DNA of 42,432 bases, from the IMG/VR virus record IMGVR_UViG_3300042294_004190, positions 1 to 42,432 of that record; one strand, given 5' to 3'. The stretch is from a virus. This document shows, piece after piece, positions 25,005 through 33,019 of the stretch. The notes under the pieces are model-generated. The model saw nothing but the letters and a program-made list of their open reading frames with translations, was not told the origin of the DNA and ran no database searches. Made by a program: the position numbers and the translations under genes. Numbering within the stretch: the stretch's first letter is position 1; every line of letters starts with the position of its first letter.

Positions 25005-25243
25005 TGAAATATCTATTCTTACTACTAGCACTTCCTTTATTGGTAGCTTGCGAGGAAAGATATAGATATCCCTGTCAAGACCCTGATAACTGGGAAACCA
25101 AAGAATGTAAAAAACCATTTTGTAGTGCAAACGGCACTTGCCCAGAAGATTTAACACCATATGAAAAAGACAAAACAGGTGGACAAACTGGTAATAACTT
25201 TGCACCAGTTGCACCCGCACCAAGAAAAGGAGAATGTAAATGA
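25001..25243 (+). CDS. Second small lipoprotein in lysis cassette
   Basis: 80 residues. The signal LFLLLALPLLVAC ends in a lipobox with C17. The mature peptide is Cys-rich for its size (RYPCQDPDNWETKECKKPFC, then CPEDL and a final GECK), suggesting disulfides after export. It could be an alternative o-spanin, an envelope-protecting (superinfection) lipoprotein or a structural lipoprotein. Four-base overlaps on both sides. Confidence 0.7.
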   Translation: MMKYLFLLLALPLLVACEERYRYPCQDPDNWETKECKKPFCSANGTCPEDLTPYEKDKTGGQTGNNFAPVAPAPRKGECK

Positions 25244-25752
25244 TTAAAGATATTTGGGAAGGCCCAAGATACACAACCGAAGAACTCAATGTAAGACTAA
25301 AATTCTTCATTGGCATCGTTTTAGGCCTTACACTATTTGGTATTGTATTTGTGGTATTATATAGTTTAATTTTTGTAACTCAGCCAATGAATGGTATGAG
25401 TCCAGTGGATAACAAGTTTTTTGAACTTATTATTCCTATTGCCACATTCTTGACTGGTACACTTAGTGGTATTATGTTAGCCGGGGATGATAAAGAATTA
25501 CGAGCCAAGGCACTAGATGCTGCTAACAAACCTTATACTCCACCTCCGCCACCGCCTGCGCCATCGGGCGGATTTAGTGGATCAACACCTGGGTTTTCTA
25601 GGATTGAGCCAACATTAGATCCACTAGGTTCACTAGGCAGCAGTTCAATGTCGTCTTTGGCAGATATGGCATTAAGTAGCTTTACACCTAGTGTGGGCGC
25701 AGGATTCGGCGGGAAGGAAGCACCTGTTCAACCTGATCATCCGGAACGATAA
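25240..25752 (+). CDS. Membrane protein with Pro/Gly-rich tail, holin candidate
   Basis: 170 residues. Two membrane segments (about 23-47, FFIGIVLGLTLFGIVFVVLY, and 62-82) are followed by PPPPPPAP and a low-complexity Gly/Ser/Pro tail. The paired segments and position right after the endolysin are compatible with a holin or antiholin, but the long disordered tail is unusual. Its stop shares one base with the next gene. Confidence 0.6.
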   Translation: MIKDIWEGPRYTTEELNVRLKFFIGIVLGLTLFGIVFVVLYSLIFVTQPMNGMSPVDNKFFELIIPIATFLTGTLSGIMLAGDDKELRAKALDAANKPYTPPPPPPAPSGGFSGSTPGFSRIEPTLDPLGSLGSSSMSSLADMALSSFTPSVGAGFGGKEAPVQPDHPER

Positions 25753-25979
25753 TGTTGTTTTTAGTCAAAATGCTTTCGGGAGAAAGCGAAACCAATCCTA
25801 GTAGTAAACGAGTAATTACTTTTTTAGCTTTTATACTAGTAGCGATTGGTTTTATAGCAGAATTATTTTTTGAAAAAAAAGTAAGTCCGCAAACATTTGA
25901 CGCAATGATGTACATAGTATTAGGCGGTTTAGGTTTTACAGCATCAGAAAAATTTACTAAAAAAGGAACAACAAAATGA
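25752..25979 (+). CDS. Small two-segment membrane protein, holin candidate
   Basis: 75 residues. Membrane segments at about 24-42 (ITFLAFILVAIGFIAELFF) and 50-66 (AMMYIVLGGLGFTASEKF) are joined by a charged turn (EKKVSPQTFD) and end in a Lys-rich tail (TKKGTTK). Size, two segments and a basic C-terminus fit class II holins. It is the better holin candidate of the two neighbouring membrane proteins. Confidence 0.6.
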   Translation: MLFLVKMLSGESETNPSSKRVITFLAFILVAIGFIAELFFEKKVSPQTFDAMMYIVLGGLGFTASEKFTKKGTTK

Positions 25980-26167
25980 AAAAACTATTTGCAATTGTAT
26001 TAGTAGCCTTAATGCCAGTGGCATTTGCAGCAGAGGAGAAACGAGTTTGTGTCAAAGAATTTGATAACAAAACCAACAAAGAAAAAGAAGTTTGCAAGAC
26101 AATTAAAGTACACAAGAAGTTAGAAGGTACTAAAATTGAAGATGCAAAAAAAGACGGTAAGAAATAA
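25976..26167 (+). CDS. Small secreted basic peptide
   Basis: 63 residues. A classic signal peptide (KKLFAIVLVALMPVAFAAEE, cleavage likely after AFA) leaves a Lys-rich mature peptide with Cys in RVCVKEF and EVCKTI that could form a disulfide. Function unknown; last gene of the lysis cassette, directly before a terminator. Four-base overlap with the gene before. Confidence 0.65.
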   Translation: MKKLFAIVLVALMPVAFAAEEKRVCVKEFDNKTNKEKEVCKTIKVHKKLEGTKIEDAKKDGKK

Positions 26168-26187
26168 TTAACACTTATTTAGATACC

Positions 26188-26214
26188 AAAGCCCAGTATT
26201 ACTGGGCTTTTTTT
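26188..26214 (+). terminator. Rho-independent terminator after lysis cassette
   Basis: AAAGCCCAG, a five-base TATTA loop and CTGGGCTTT form a nine-pair stem followed by a run of T. It closes the lysis operon just before the next promoter. Confidence 0.88.
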
Positions 26215-26216
26215 GT

Positions 26217-26245
26217 TTGACAAACTGTTTGAAAAGGTATATAAT
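26217..26245 (+). promoter_or_regulatory. Consensus sigma70 promoter for dnaJ-clpA
   Basis: TTGACA (26217-26222), a 17-base spacer and TATAAT (26240-26245): both boxes are perfect. The expected transcript start is six or seven bases after the -10, at or next to the ATG at 26252, so the message may be leaderless. It follows a terminator with no gap. Confidence 0.88.
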
Positions 26246-26251
26246 TGTACT

Positions 26252-27118
26252 ATGACTCATTACGACACCTTAGGTATTTCAGAATCTGCCAGTCTGGATG
26301 AAATTAAAAAGGCCTATCGTAAACTGGCCAATCAACATCATCCTGACAAAGGCGGTGATACAACAAAGTTTCAACAAATTCAATCTGCATACGAAATACT
26401 AATAGATAATAATCGCCGGGCACAATATGATGCAGAACGTCGAGGTATGGGCGGTTTTAGATTTACTGTGAACGGGCAAGACATGGGCAGTGGTATGCCT
26501 CCGGAAATGGAAGACATGTTACGTAACTTTGGATTTGCGTTTGGTCCTGGTTTTGCAAATAACGCAGATCCATTTAATGTCTTTAGACAACCTAGACGTA
26601 ATAAAGATTTGCAAATTGAAATAGTTGTTAGTTTAGCTAGCACTTTAAATGAACAAATAAAAATAATTAATATCAAAACCAGCAACGGTGAAATGTTTCC
26701 AGTAGAGGTAAGAATTCCTAGAGGAGTCAGGCCAAGTTCTACAATAAAATATACAGGCCTAGGCGATAACTTTTTTAACTCATTGCCGAGAGGAGATCTT
26801 TATATTAAAATTAATATAGAATCAAATTTAGAGTTTGGAATTGATAATTTAGATTTAATTAAAAATATAGAAATAGATTGCATTCAAGCAATGATAGGTT
26901 GCACGTATGCAATTAAAGGTTTAGATGATAAAATTTTTGAATTAAGTATACCTCCTGGTACACAACATGATACTCGTTTGCGTATTCCTAATCAAGGATT
27001 ATATGTCATGGATCAAAACATACGAGGTTCCTTAATTGCGGTAATTAAAATTCTTGTGCCTAAAGACATCTCCGATTATCAACAGACTACATTAAAACAA
27101 CTTTTCAACATTCACTAA
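26252..27118 (+). CDS. DnaJ/CbpA-like J-domain co-chaperone
   Basis: 288 residues. The ATG at 26252 is chosen because the longer frame from 26213 would start upstream of the promoter. The J-domain spans residues 1-62 with the Hsp70-activating HPD at 30-32 (NQHHPDKGGDTTKFQQIQSA). A Gly/Phe/Met-rich linker (GMGGFRFTVNG) follows. The Cys-rich zinc domain of true DnaJ is absent, so it is CbpA-like (class B). Two C-terminal substrate-binding domains follow, with IPRGVRPSSTIKYTGLGDN and LSIPPGTQHDTRLRIPNQG. It would recruit host DnaK. The next gene is nine bases away, implying joint action with ClpA. Confidence 0.85.
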   Translation: MTHYDTLGISESASLDEIKKAYRKLANQHHPDKGGDTTKFQQIQSAYEILIDNNRRAQYDAERRGMGGFRFTVNGQDMGSGMPPEMEDMLRNFGFAFGPGFANNADPFNVFRQPRRNKDLQIEIVVSLASTLNEQIKIINIKTSNGEMFPVEVRIPRGVRPSSTIKYTGLGDNFFNSLPRGDLYIKINIESNLEFGIDNLDLIKNIEIDCIQAMIGCTYAIKGLDDKIFELSIPPGTQHDTRLRIPNQGLYVMDQNIRGSLIAVIKILVPKDISDYQQTTLKQLFNIH

Positions 27119-27127
27119 ATAATTTTT

Positions 27128-29416
27128 ATGCTGCAGACTAATCCAGAAATTGATCATATTGTTTTAGAGGCAACCGCTTTGGCAAAACAATTAAGTCACG
27201 AGTATGTTACTTTAGAACATGTATTTTTATCAATGGTAAGATACGAGCCATTTAAAGATTTATTAAATGAGTTTGGTGCTGATACAGAGGGATTAGAAAA
27301 CGACCTCGAAGCTTATCTGTTACAGGCTACCAATCTTATTGTAGAATCCAATGAACCTAAAAAAACACATAGTCTAGAAAGAACATTTAATAGAGCGTTC
27401 ACACAAGTTCTTTTTAGTTCTAGAACCCATATAGAATTAATGGATTTGTTTCTAAGTATTCATGCCGAATCTAATAGTTATGCTCATTATTTTATGATTA
27501 AGTACGGGCTTGATAGAGCAAAACTAGTTGAAATTTATAATAAAAGTTATAAATCTGATGCTAAAAAAATAATGAGCAATACCAATAGAGCCGATAAAGT
27601 TTTAGAACACTATTGCACTAATCTTAATAAACTGGCCGAAGAAGGAAAAATAGATCCTGTCATTGGCAGAACTCAAGAAACAACCGACATAATTGAAATT
27701 CTAGCAAGAAGAAATAAATCTAATGTATTAATGGTAGGCGATCCCGGGGTAGGAAAAACTGCGATTGCAGAAGGACTAGCTTTATCAATTGTAACAAAAA
27801 CTGTTCCTGAATATTTACATGATTACACTGTGTACAATTTAGATATTGGCACTCTACTAGCAGGCAGTAAATACCGCGGAGATTTTGAAGAAAAAATACA
27901 GGAAATAATTCAAGCACTGAATGTAAAATCAAAAACAATATTGTTCATTGATGAAGCACATCAAATGCGCGGAGCAGGTGCTGGTAGTCAGAGTAGTGTT
28001 GATTTTTCTAATATGATTAAACCTGCATTAAGTAAAGGCAAAATTAAAGTTATTGCGAGCACCACTTGGGAAGAATATACACAAAGTTTTGAAAAAGATC
28101 GTGCTTTGATGCGCAGATTTCAGCGAGTTACTATAGATGAACCTAGGCCAGAAATAGCAAAAGAAATATTGTATGGATTAAGATTCGCATTTGAAAAATT
28201 TCATGGTGGTAAGGTACTAGATGAAGCTATTGAGGCAGCAGTTGACCTATCTGTCAGATATCAAACAGATAAAAAATTGCCTGACAAAGCTATAGATTTA
28301 ATTGATGCATGTTGTGCTAAAAATAAAATACGCAGCACTATTTGGACTGTTACACGTAGTGACATAATTACCTCTATAAGTAAAATTACTCAAATACCTG
28401 TTGACCAATTGGGAGAACAACAAAACAGTAATGGCATAGCAACATTAGAGGAAAAAATTAAAGATAGACTGTATGGTCAAGACAATGCAGTTGATAATGT
28501 ATTAGAAAAAATATATGTAAGCAAAGCAGGATTAAAAACATTGAATAAACCAATTGGCAATTTTTTGTTTCTTGGCCCAACTGGTACAGGTAAGACCGAA
28601 TTGGCAAAACTGCTTTCTGAATATCTTGGCATGAAATTACTTAGATATGATATGAGTGAATATCAAGAAAGACATACAGTGGCAAAATTAATTGGTGCTC
28701 CTCCTGGTTATGTAGGCTATGAGGATGGTAATCTTGGAGGTGGTTTACTTATTTCTGATATAGAAAAAAATCCAAACTGTTTGATATTAATGGATGAAAT
28801 AGAAAAGGCTCATCCAGATGTAAGTAATATTTTACTTCAAATGATGGATGAAGGCACAGTTACTAGCAGCAATGGTAAAAAAGCAGATTGTAGAAACGCA
28901 ATAATTATATTAACATCTAATCTTGGAGCAGCAGATAACGAACGAAATACAATTGGATTTACTACAAGTCTAGACAAAGAAGGCGAAGATGATCGAGCAG
29001 TCAAGGACTTTTTTAAACCTGAATTTAGAAATAGATTAGACGGCGTAATTAAGTTTAATAAATTGAATCACTTAAGCATAAGAAAAATTGTAAACAAATT
29101 TATTTCTGAATTGAATGACTTGCTGCAAGAAAAACAGATGCGTGTACGGCTTACAGAAAAAGCAGTTGATGAATTAATTGCAACTGGGTTTGATTCAAAA
29201 ATGGGTGCCAGACCTTTACAAAGAAAAATTAACGAGGTTATTAAAGTACCTCTCAGTAAAAAAATATTATTTGACAATTTAATGCAAGGCACAACAATCA
29301 TAATTGATTTTGCAGATAACAATTTTATTTTTCAATCAGTAGAAACATCTAACTTTCAACATAGAATAGACGAAAATGGATACATCGTTTTGGAAGCACC
29401 AGTCGCCCAATATTGA
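27128..29416 (+). CDS. ClpA-like AAA+ unfoldase with a ClpP-docking-type loop
   Basis: 762 residues, the size of ClpA (758). An N-terminal Clp-N domain (LSHEYVTLEHVFLSM) precedes two AAA+ domains. D1 has Walker A GDPGVGKT (204-211), pore loop KYRG (248-251) and Walker B LFIDEAH (272-278). D2 has Walker A GPTGTGKT (483-490), pore loop GYVG (527-530) and Walker B LILMDEIEKAH (552-562). There is no ClpB-type middle coiled coil. NERNTIGF (604-611) sits where ClpA and ClpX carry the IGL/IGF loop that binds ClpP. No ClpP is in the window, so use of host ClpP is the simplest idea. Confidence 0.88.
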   Translation: MLQTNPEIDHIVLEATALAKQLSHEYVTLEHVFLSMVRYEPFKDLLNEFGADTEGLENDLEAYLLQATNLIVESNEPKKTHSLERTFNRAFTQVLFSSRTHIELMDLFLSIHAESNSYAHYFMIKYGLDRAKLVEIYNKSYKSDAKKIMSNTNRADKVLEHYCTNLNKLAEEGKIDPVIGRTQETTDIIEILARRNKSNVLMVGDPGVGKTAIAEGLALSIVTKTVPEYLHDYTVYNLDIGTLLAGSKYRGDFEEKIQEIIQALNVKSKTILFIDEAHQMRGAGAGSQSSVDFSNMIKPALSKGKIKVIASTTWEEYTQSFEKDRALMRRFQRVTIDEPRPEIAKEILYGLRFAFEKFHGGKVLDEAIEAAVDLSVRYQTDKKLPDKAIDLIDACCAKNKIRSTIWTVTRSDIITSISKITQIPVDQLGEQQNSNGIATLEEKIKDRLYGQDNAVDNVLEKIYVSKAGLKTLNKPIGNFLFLGPTGTGKTELAKLLSEYLGMKLLRYDMSEYQERHTVAKLIGAPPGYVGYEDGNLGGGLLISDIEKNPNCLILMDEIEKAHPDVSNILLQMMDEGTVTSSNGKKADCRNAIIILTSNLGAADNERNTIGFTTSLDKEGEDDRAVKDFFKPEFRNRLDGVIKFNKLNHLSIRKIVNKFISELNDLLQEKQMRVRLTEKAVDELIATGFDSKMGARPLQRKINEVIKVPLSKKILFDNLMQGTTIIIDFADNNFIFQSVETSNFQHRIDENGYIVLEAPVAQY

Positions 29417-30098
29417 CATTAAAGAATCAACTAAACAATTTTATAATCAATATTATTTTAGACTAGATATATACGCACCCGGTTGTAAAAGTATTCGTTG
29501 CGACGATGTTAGGGATGACATAGATCGTAGGCGCAATTGGGTAAGAGATTATAGACGGCAAGGGTCTTGGTGGAATAAACAACTGGCAGAATACCTACAA
29601 CATGCAGACATTGGTTTTTTGTATAGCTTAAAGGATTTGTATTATGAATATCCTGATGTTAAGATAAGAACCGAAGAACCAAAAGTTTCAGTATATGCTA
29701 CAGATGAACTGGTACTACAATCAGTGGCTAAGTCTATGGATCCAGGATATAGAGATAATCTGTCATCTATCACAGGTCCTGCTGATGAAAAAATAAAAGC
29801 CATTCTTGACAAACATGTAGTTTTAGTAAAAAATCCTCCAAAATACAAGTGGAGAATCTGGCTACGAGAAAAACAATTTGATGTAGGTGTAAGACATCAA
29901 GTACTAGCATATTTAGATAGTCTTGGTGATTTAATAAGAATTTCGGATCATTCTAGAGCCAATTTAGAAAAAGAACACAATTGGATTTGGGGAGCTAATT
30001 TTTACACCAACGATAAACATGTGGCAACTTTTCTTACATTAATTCATCCAGATTTAATTAGAGAAGTTTCAGAGCTGGTATGCTTGGATAATAAATAG
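29376..30098 (+). CDS. Unknown protein coupled to clpA
   Basis: 240 residues, not recognised. The start overlaps the end of clpA by 41 bases in another frame. It is rich in Tyr, Trp, Arg and Asp (CDDVRDDIDRRRNWVRDYRR, YKWRIWLREKQFDV) and looks soluble, with mixed helix and strand. The C-terminal HNWIWGANFYTNDKHVATFL phrase seems distinctive and may help a homology search. A late promoter motif overlaps its stop codon. Confidence 0.6.
   Translation: MDTSFWKHQSPNIDIKESTKQFYNQYYFRLDIYAPGCKSIRCDDVRDDIDRRRNWVRDYRRQGSWWNKQLAEYLQHADIGFLYSLKDLYYEYPDVKIRTEEPKVSVYATDELVLQSVAKSMDPGYRDNLSSITGPADEKIKAILDKHVVLVKNPPKYKWRIWLREKQFDVGVRHQVLAYLDSLGDLIRISDHSRANLEKEHNWIWGANFYTNDKHVATFLTLIHPDLIREVSELVCLDNK
30090..30097 (+). 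promoter_or_regulatory. Possible late promoter (AATAAATA)
   Basis: AATAAATA overlaps the upstream stop codon, 26-33 bases before the ATG at 30123, the same spacing as other late motifs here. The overlap with coding sequence makes chance possible. Confidence 0.45.
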
Positions 30099-30122
30099 AT
30101 ATATTATTCAAGGATTGCTAGT

Positions 30123-30293
30123 ATGGCAAAAATACACGAGGAAGTAATAGTAATAACCATTAGTAAATTAGTTAAAGACAGCGATGCAGCAGATGCTCCC
30201 GATCTTGCAAACACAGAAATCATTGCAGCACTAGGATCAGTGGCCGAAGAGTTATTTGGCAGCGGCGTTGTAGTCGAAGTAAGTAAAGCCTAA
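30123..30293 (+). CDS. Small conserved phage protein
   Basis: 56 residues (MAKIHEEVIVITISKLVKDS onward). CAAGGATTG upstream supplies a ribosome site. A beta strand, an acidic helix and a final strand (SGVVVEVSKA) suggest a compact domain. I associate similar MAKIHEE small proteins with other T4-like marine phages, without a function. It lies between a late promoter motif and the glycosyltransferase gene. Confidence 0.7.
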   Translation: MAKIHEEVIVITISKLVKDSDAADAPDLANTEIIAALGSVAEELFGSGVVVEVSKA

Positions 30294-30315
30294 TCAAAAT
30301 TTAAGAGAGAAATCA

Positions 30316-31254
30316 ATGACCAAAAAAATTATTGGAGATAAAGCCTCTACGCAGGCAAGTGCAGTTGCAGCAATTAAAGAAGCAGCAGCCAAAAGATCAG
30401 CATCTCAACCTAATCCACAAGATGCTGTGTCTTTGATTAAAGCGGCAGCAGCCAAACAACAGTCAGCACCACAGCAACAAGGTGTGCCTTTTGATTTTAC
30501 CAAATGTCATTTACATATTGGTATGCCTTGTTATGGTGGTAATGTCAGTGAACCTACAATGACATCTTTGCTGCGTTTTATTTTAATGGCTCAACAAGTT
30601 GGTTTGAATTGGTCATTAGACACAATGGTTAATGAAAGTTTAGTAACAAGAGCTAGAAACAACTTAATGGCCAAAATGATGACCAATCAAAGTGCAACAC
30701 ATTTTATGTTTATTGATGCCGATATTCGTTTTCAGCCAGAATCAATATTACAGATGATGGCCTGTGACAAAGATGTAATAGGTGGCCTATATCCTAAAAA
30801 AGCTTTGCCCGTAAACTATGTGATTAATCTTAAGCGTGAAACCAAAGTTCAAGGTGATATCTTTACTGTAGACACCATGGGCACAGGTTTCTTGCTGTTC
30901 AAACGCCATGTGTACGAAAAGCTTTGTGCTGCACATCCTGAAACCAAGTATGTCGATGATGTAGGCTTAGGCAAACAATACGAACCAACTATGTACAGCA
31001 TCTTTGATGTAGAAATTGACGAAAAAGGCCATTACTTATCTGAGGATTGGTTGTTTTGTCGTAGATGGAGCGCTTTGGGTGGAGAAATTTGGGCACATGG
31101 TAAAGTATTATTAAACCATATTGGACACTATGAATTTGTCGGAGATCTAAGCAAGATGCCACAATTTGGTCCAACTGGCGATGCGCCACAAATTGATGCA
31201 GGGCCTGCTGCACTTCAAGATGCTATTAAAATGGCACAAAAAACTCCTGCTTAA
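30316..31254 (+). CDS. Glycosyltransferase-like protein (GT-A fold)
   Basis: 312 residues. The N-terminal about 60 residues are a low-complexity Ala/Lys/Gln leader with two related repeats (AAIKEAAAKR, SLIKAAAAKQ). The catalytic domain starts HLHIGMPCYGG, has ESLVTRARNNLMAKM, and carries the metal-binding DxD as MFIDADIRFQ (D134, D136). GGLYPKK and MGTGFLLFKRHVYEKL follow, with a late acidic motif SEDWLFCRRW. This fits GT2/Anp1-like transferases seen in T4-like phages. It may glycosylate DNA, virion or surface polymer; the acceptor is unknown. Ribosome site AGAGAG upstream. Confidence 0.78.
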   Translation: MTKKIIGDKASTQASAVAAIKEAAAKRSASQPNPQDAVSLIKAAAAKQQSAPQQQGVPFDFTKCHLHIGMPCYGGNVSEPTMTSLLRFILMAQQVGLNWSLDTMVNESLVTRARNNLMAKMMTNQSATHFMFIDADIRFQPESILQMMACDKDVIGGLYPKKALPVNYVINLKRETKVQGDIFTVDTMGTGFLLFKRHVYEKLCAAHPETKYVDDVGLGKQYEPTMYSIFDVEIDEKGHYLSEDWLFCRRWSALGGEIWAHGKVLLNHIGHYEFVGDLSKMPQFGPTGDAPQIDAGPAALQDAIKMAQKTPA

Positions 31255-31262
31255 AATATAAT

Positions 31263-31742
31263 ATGACTACAGAAACTCTCAATTTTAAAATAGGTTTAAG
31301 TCGATCTTCCGTTTCAAAAGAACCAGAATTTTCAATTCATGTAGGCGATACCGAATATGTGTCTGGATTTTTAACAAAACAACCTAATGAAATAGAATAC
31401 TTCACATTTGATGCCGAAGTTGATGAAGGCGAAAGTTCAATTACAATTCGACTTAAAAACAAAGCAGATTCTGATACGGTTAAAGATGCCGATGGTAACA
31501 TAATTCAGGATATAATATTAAACGTTGAGAGTATCGAGGTTGATGAAATAAATCTTAGACAAATGCTATGGACACACAGTGATTACCGTCCAAAGTACTC
31601 TTTAAGTTTCGTATCGGAACAAAAAAAATTGGGAATCAAATTAGAAGATTCTATAAAAAGCTGCGTAAATCTTGGTTGGAATGGCGACTGGAGTATTAGT
31701 TTTACAAGTCCTTTTTACATTTGGTTACTAGAAAACATTTAA
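31263..31742 (+). CDS. Beta-sandwich protein resembling a carbohydrate-binding module
   Basis: 159 residues, nearly all beta. FKIGLSRSSVSKEPEFSIHV, followed by VDEGESSITIRLKNKADSDT and a strand ending VESIEVDEINL, resembles the Ca-dependent xylan-binding CBM36/60 fold; this is an inference from layout, not from a search. The protein at 32677 has the same plan. Possibly a virion decoration protein that binds glycans. Eight bases after the glycosyltransferase stop. Confidence 0.6.
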   Translation: MTTETLNFKIGLSRSSVSKEPEFSIHVGDTEYVSGFLTKQPNEIEYFTFDAEVDEGESSITIRLKNKADSDTVKDADGNIIQDIILNVESIEVDEINLRQMLWTHSDYRPKYSLSFVSEQKKLGIKLEDSIKSCVNLGWNGDWSISFTSPFYIWLLENI

Positions 31743-31750
31743 ACTAAATA
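31743..31750 (+). promoter_or_regulatory. Putative late promoter (ACTAAATA)
   Basis: ACTAAATAC lies 22-29 bases before the ATG at 31772, in intergenic DNA. It differs by one base from the NATAAATA pattern. Confidence 0.45.
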
Positions 31751-31771
31751 CAGTAATATTATGGAATTTTC

Positions 31772-32677
31772 ATGTTTATTACTGATTTATTTGAATCCTA
31801 TGTAGCAGAAGCCGGCCCGCAGTTGGTAGTACTTTATCCGGGCCGTTTTCAACCTTTCCATCTTGGACACAATGATGTATTCCGTAGTCTTCAAGCAAAG
31901 TTTGGTCGAGACAATGTGTACATTGCTACTAGCAATAAAGTAGAACTTCCTAAAAGTCCTTTTAACTTTTCTGAAAAAACTGTATTCATGAATGCAGCTG
32001 GTGTGCCCAGTGACCGCATCATTGAAGTAACAAATCCTTACAAACTACCAGAACCTCAGTTCAATCCAGCTAACACAATTTTTGTAGCAGCAGTGGGTGC
32101 TCCTGATCGAGACCGATTACGCCCCGATAGCCTAAAAAAAGATGGAAGTCCTGGGTATTTTAAAACTTTTGAAAGTTTAGATAAATGTTTAACTGCTGAC
32201 AAGCACGGGTATGTAATAATAGCAGATGAGCGACAAAAAATTATTAATATAAACGGCAAACCAGTAGACGTAAGTCATGGAACGCCTGCCAGGGCAGCAT
32301 GGAACGCTGTTAGAGATAATTCCAAAGGCAGAACAGAATATCTACTACAAATGTTCGGCAGAGATGATCCTGAACTAGGACGCATCTTAGACAAAATACC
32401 ACAAACAGTAAATGAAGAAGCAGCAGGTGTTGGTGTAATCGCCAAAAAAGGACAAGAAAAAGATCCTCGTTACATGATGAGTTTGACCAAAGATATCCGC
32501 CCCGGAGAAGTAGGCCGCCAATTGAAGAAAATGCATTTGGCTGACAGTGTAGAACAGTTACAAGAACAAATTGCTACACTAAAAGAAAAATGGAGTGCCA
32601 AATACAAGCGGTCAATTAATTGTAATAGCCCACGAGGATTCAGTCAAAGAGCCCATTGTCAAGGCAGGAAAAAATAA
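31772..32677 (+). CDS. NMNAT/NadR-like nucleotidyltransferase with a possible capsid-targeting leader
   Basis: 301 residues. Residues 18-35 (LVVLYPGRFQPFHLGHND) contain the nucleotidyltransferase GRFQPFHLGH motif that binds ATP, as in NMN adenylyltransferases. Later core segments include NVYIATSNKVELPKSPFNFS. The matching C-terminal ISSSTxR signature was not confirmed. The N-terminus MFITDLFESYVAEAG looks like a short leader ending in an xxE/A site of T4 prohead-protease type. The C-terminus (NCNSPRGFSQRAHCQGRKK) is a basic Cys/His tail I associate with other marine phage proteins. The pathway may be NAD metabolism. Its stop shares one base with the next gene. Confidence 0.75.
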   Translation: MFITDLFESYVAEAGPQLVVLYPGRFQPFHLGHNDVFRSLQAKFGRDNVYIATSNKVELPKSPFNFSEKTVFMNAAGVPSDRIIEVTNPYKLPEPQFNPANTIFVAAVGAPDRDRLRPDSLKKDGSPGYFKTFESLDKCLTADKHGYVIIADERQKIININGKPVDVSHGTPARAAWNAVRDNSKGRTEYLLQMFGRDDPELGRILDKIPQTVNEEAAGVGVIAKKGQEKDPRYMMSLTKDIRPGEVGRQLKKMHLADSVEQLQEQIATLKEKWSAKYKRSINCNSPRGFSQRAHCQGRKK

Positions 32678-32991
32678 TGGAGCATAAACTGCAAGTAGCA
32701 GTCCATGCTCATTGGAATGATACTGCGCCAGTTTATAGAATATATGTTGATGATGATTTGTTGACTGAAAGAACTTTTGGATATCAATCATATCAGTTTT
32801 ACATCCTAGAACATATACTTTGCAATCTTGACGATGGAACACATTATCTAAAATTGGTAAATTTAAGCCACAACAGCAGATTTGAGTTAAAAAATTTCCA
32901 CGTTGATGACCAACCTATTGCAGCAAATAATCTTAGTATGACACCCAACGAGTTGTTATGGAATTTTACAATTGATAATCTATTACGTTAA
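32677..32991 (+). CDS. Small beta protein resembling a carbohydrate-binding module
   Basis: 104 residues from the ATG at 32677, which overlaps the upstream TAA by one base; an upstream TTG is rejected. Strand-rich: KLQVAVHAHWNDTAPVYRIY, then HYLKLVNLSHNSRFELKNFH. It has the same two-sheet plan as the protein at 31263, so the two may be related binding modules that flank the nucleotidyltransferase gene. No catalytic residues. Confidence 0.58.
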   Translation: MEHKLQVAVHAHWNDTAPVYRIYVDDDLLTERTFGYQSYQFYILEHILCNLDDGTHYLKLVNLSHNSRFELKNFHVDDQPIAANNLSMTPNELLWNFTIDNLLR

Positions 32992-32999
32992 AATAAATA
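32992..32999 (+). promoter_or_regulatory. Putative late promoter (AATAAATA)
   Basis: AATAAATAT directly follows the upstream stop, 21-28 bases before the ATG at 33020. Confidence 0.55.
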
Positions 33000-33019
33000 T
33001 ATTAAATTAGGAAACACAA

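Noticed and set aside
26213-26251. Earlier start for dnaJ
   Set aside because: It overlaps the promoter, and the J-domain begins properly at 26252.
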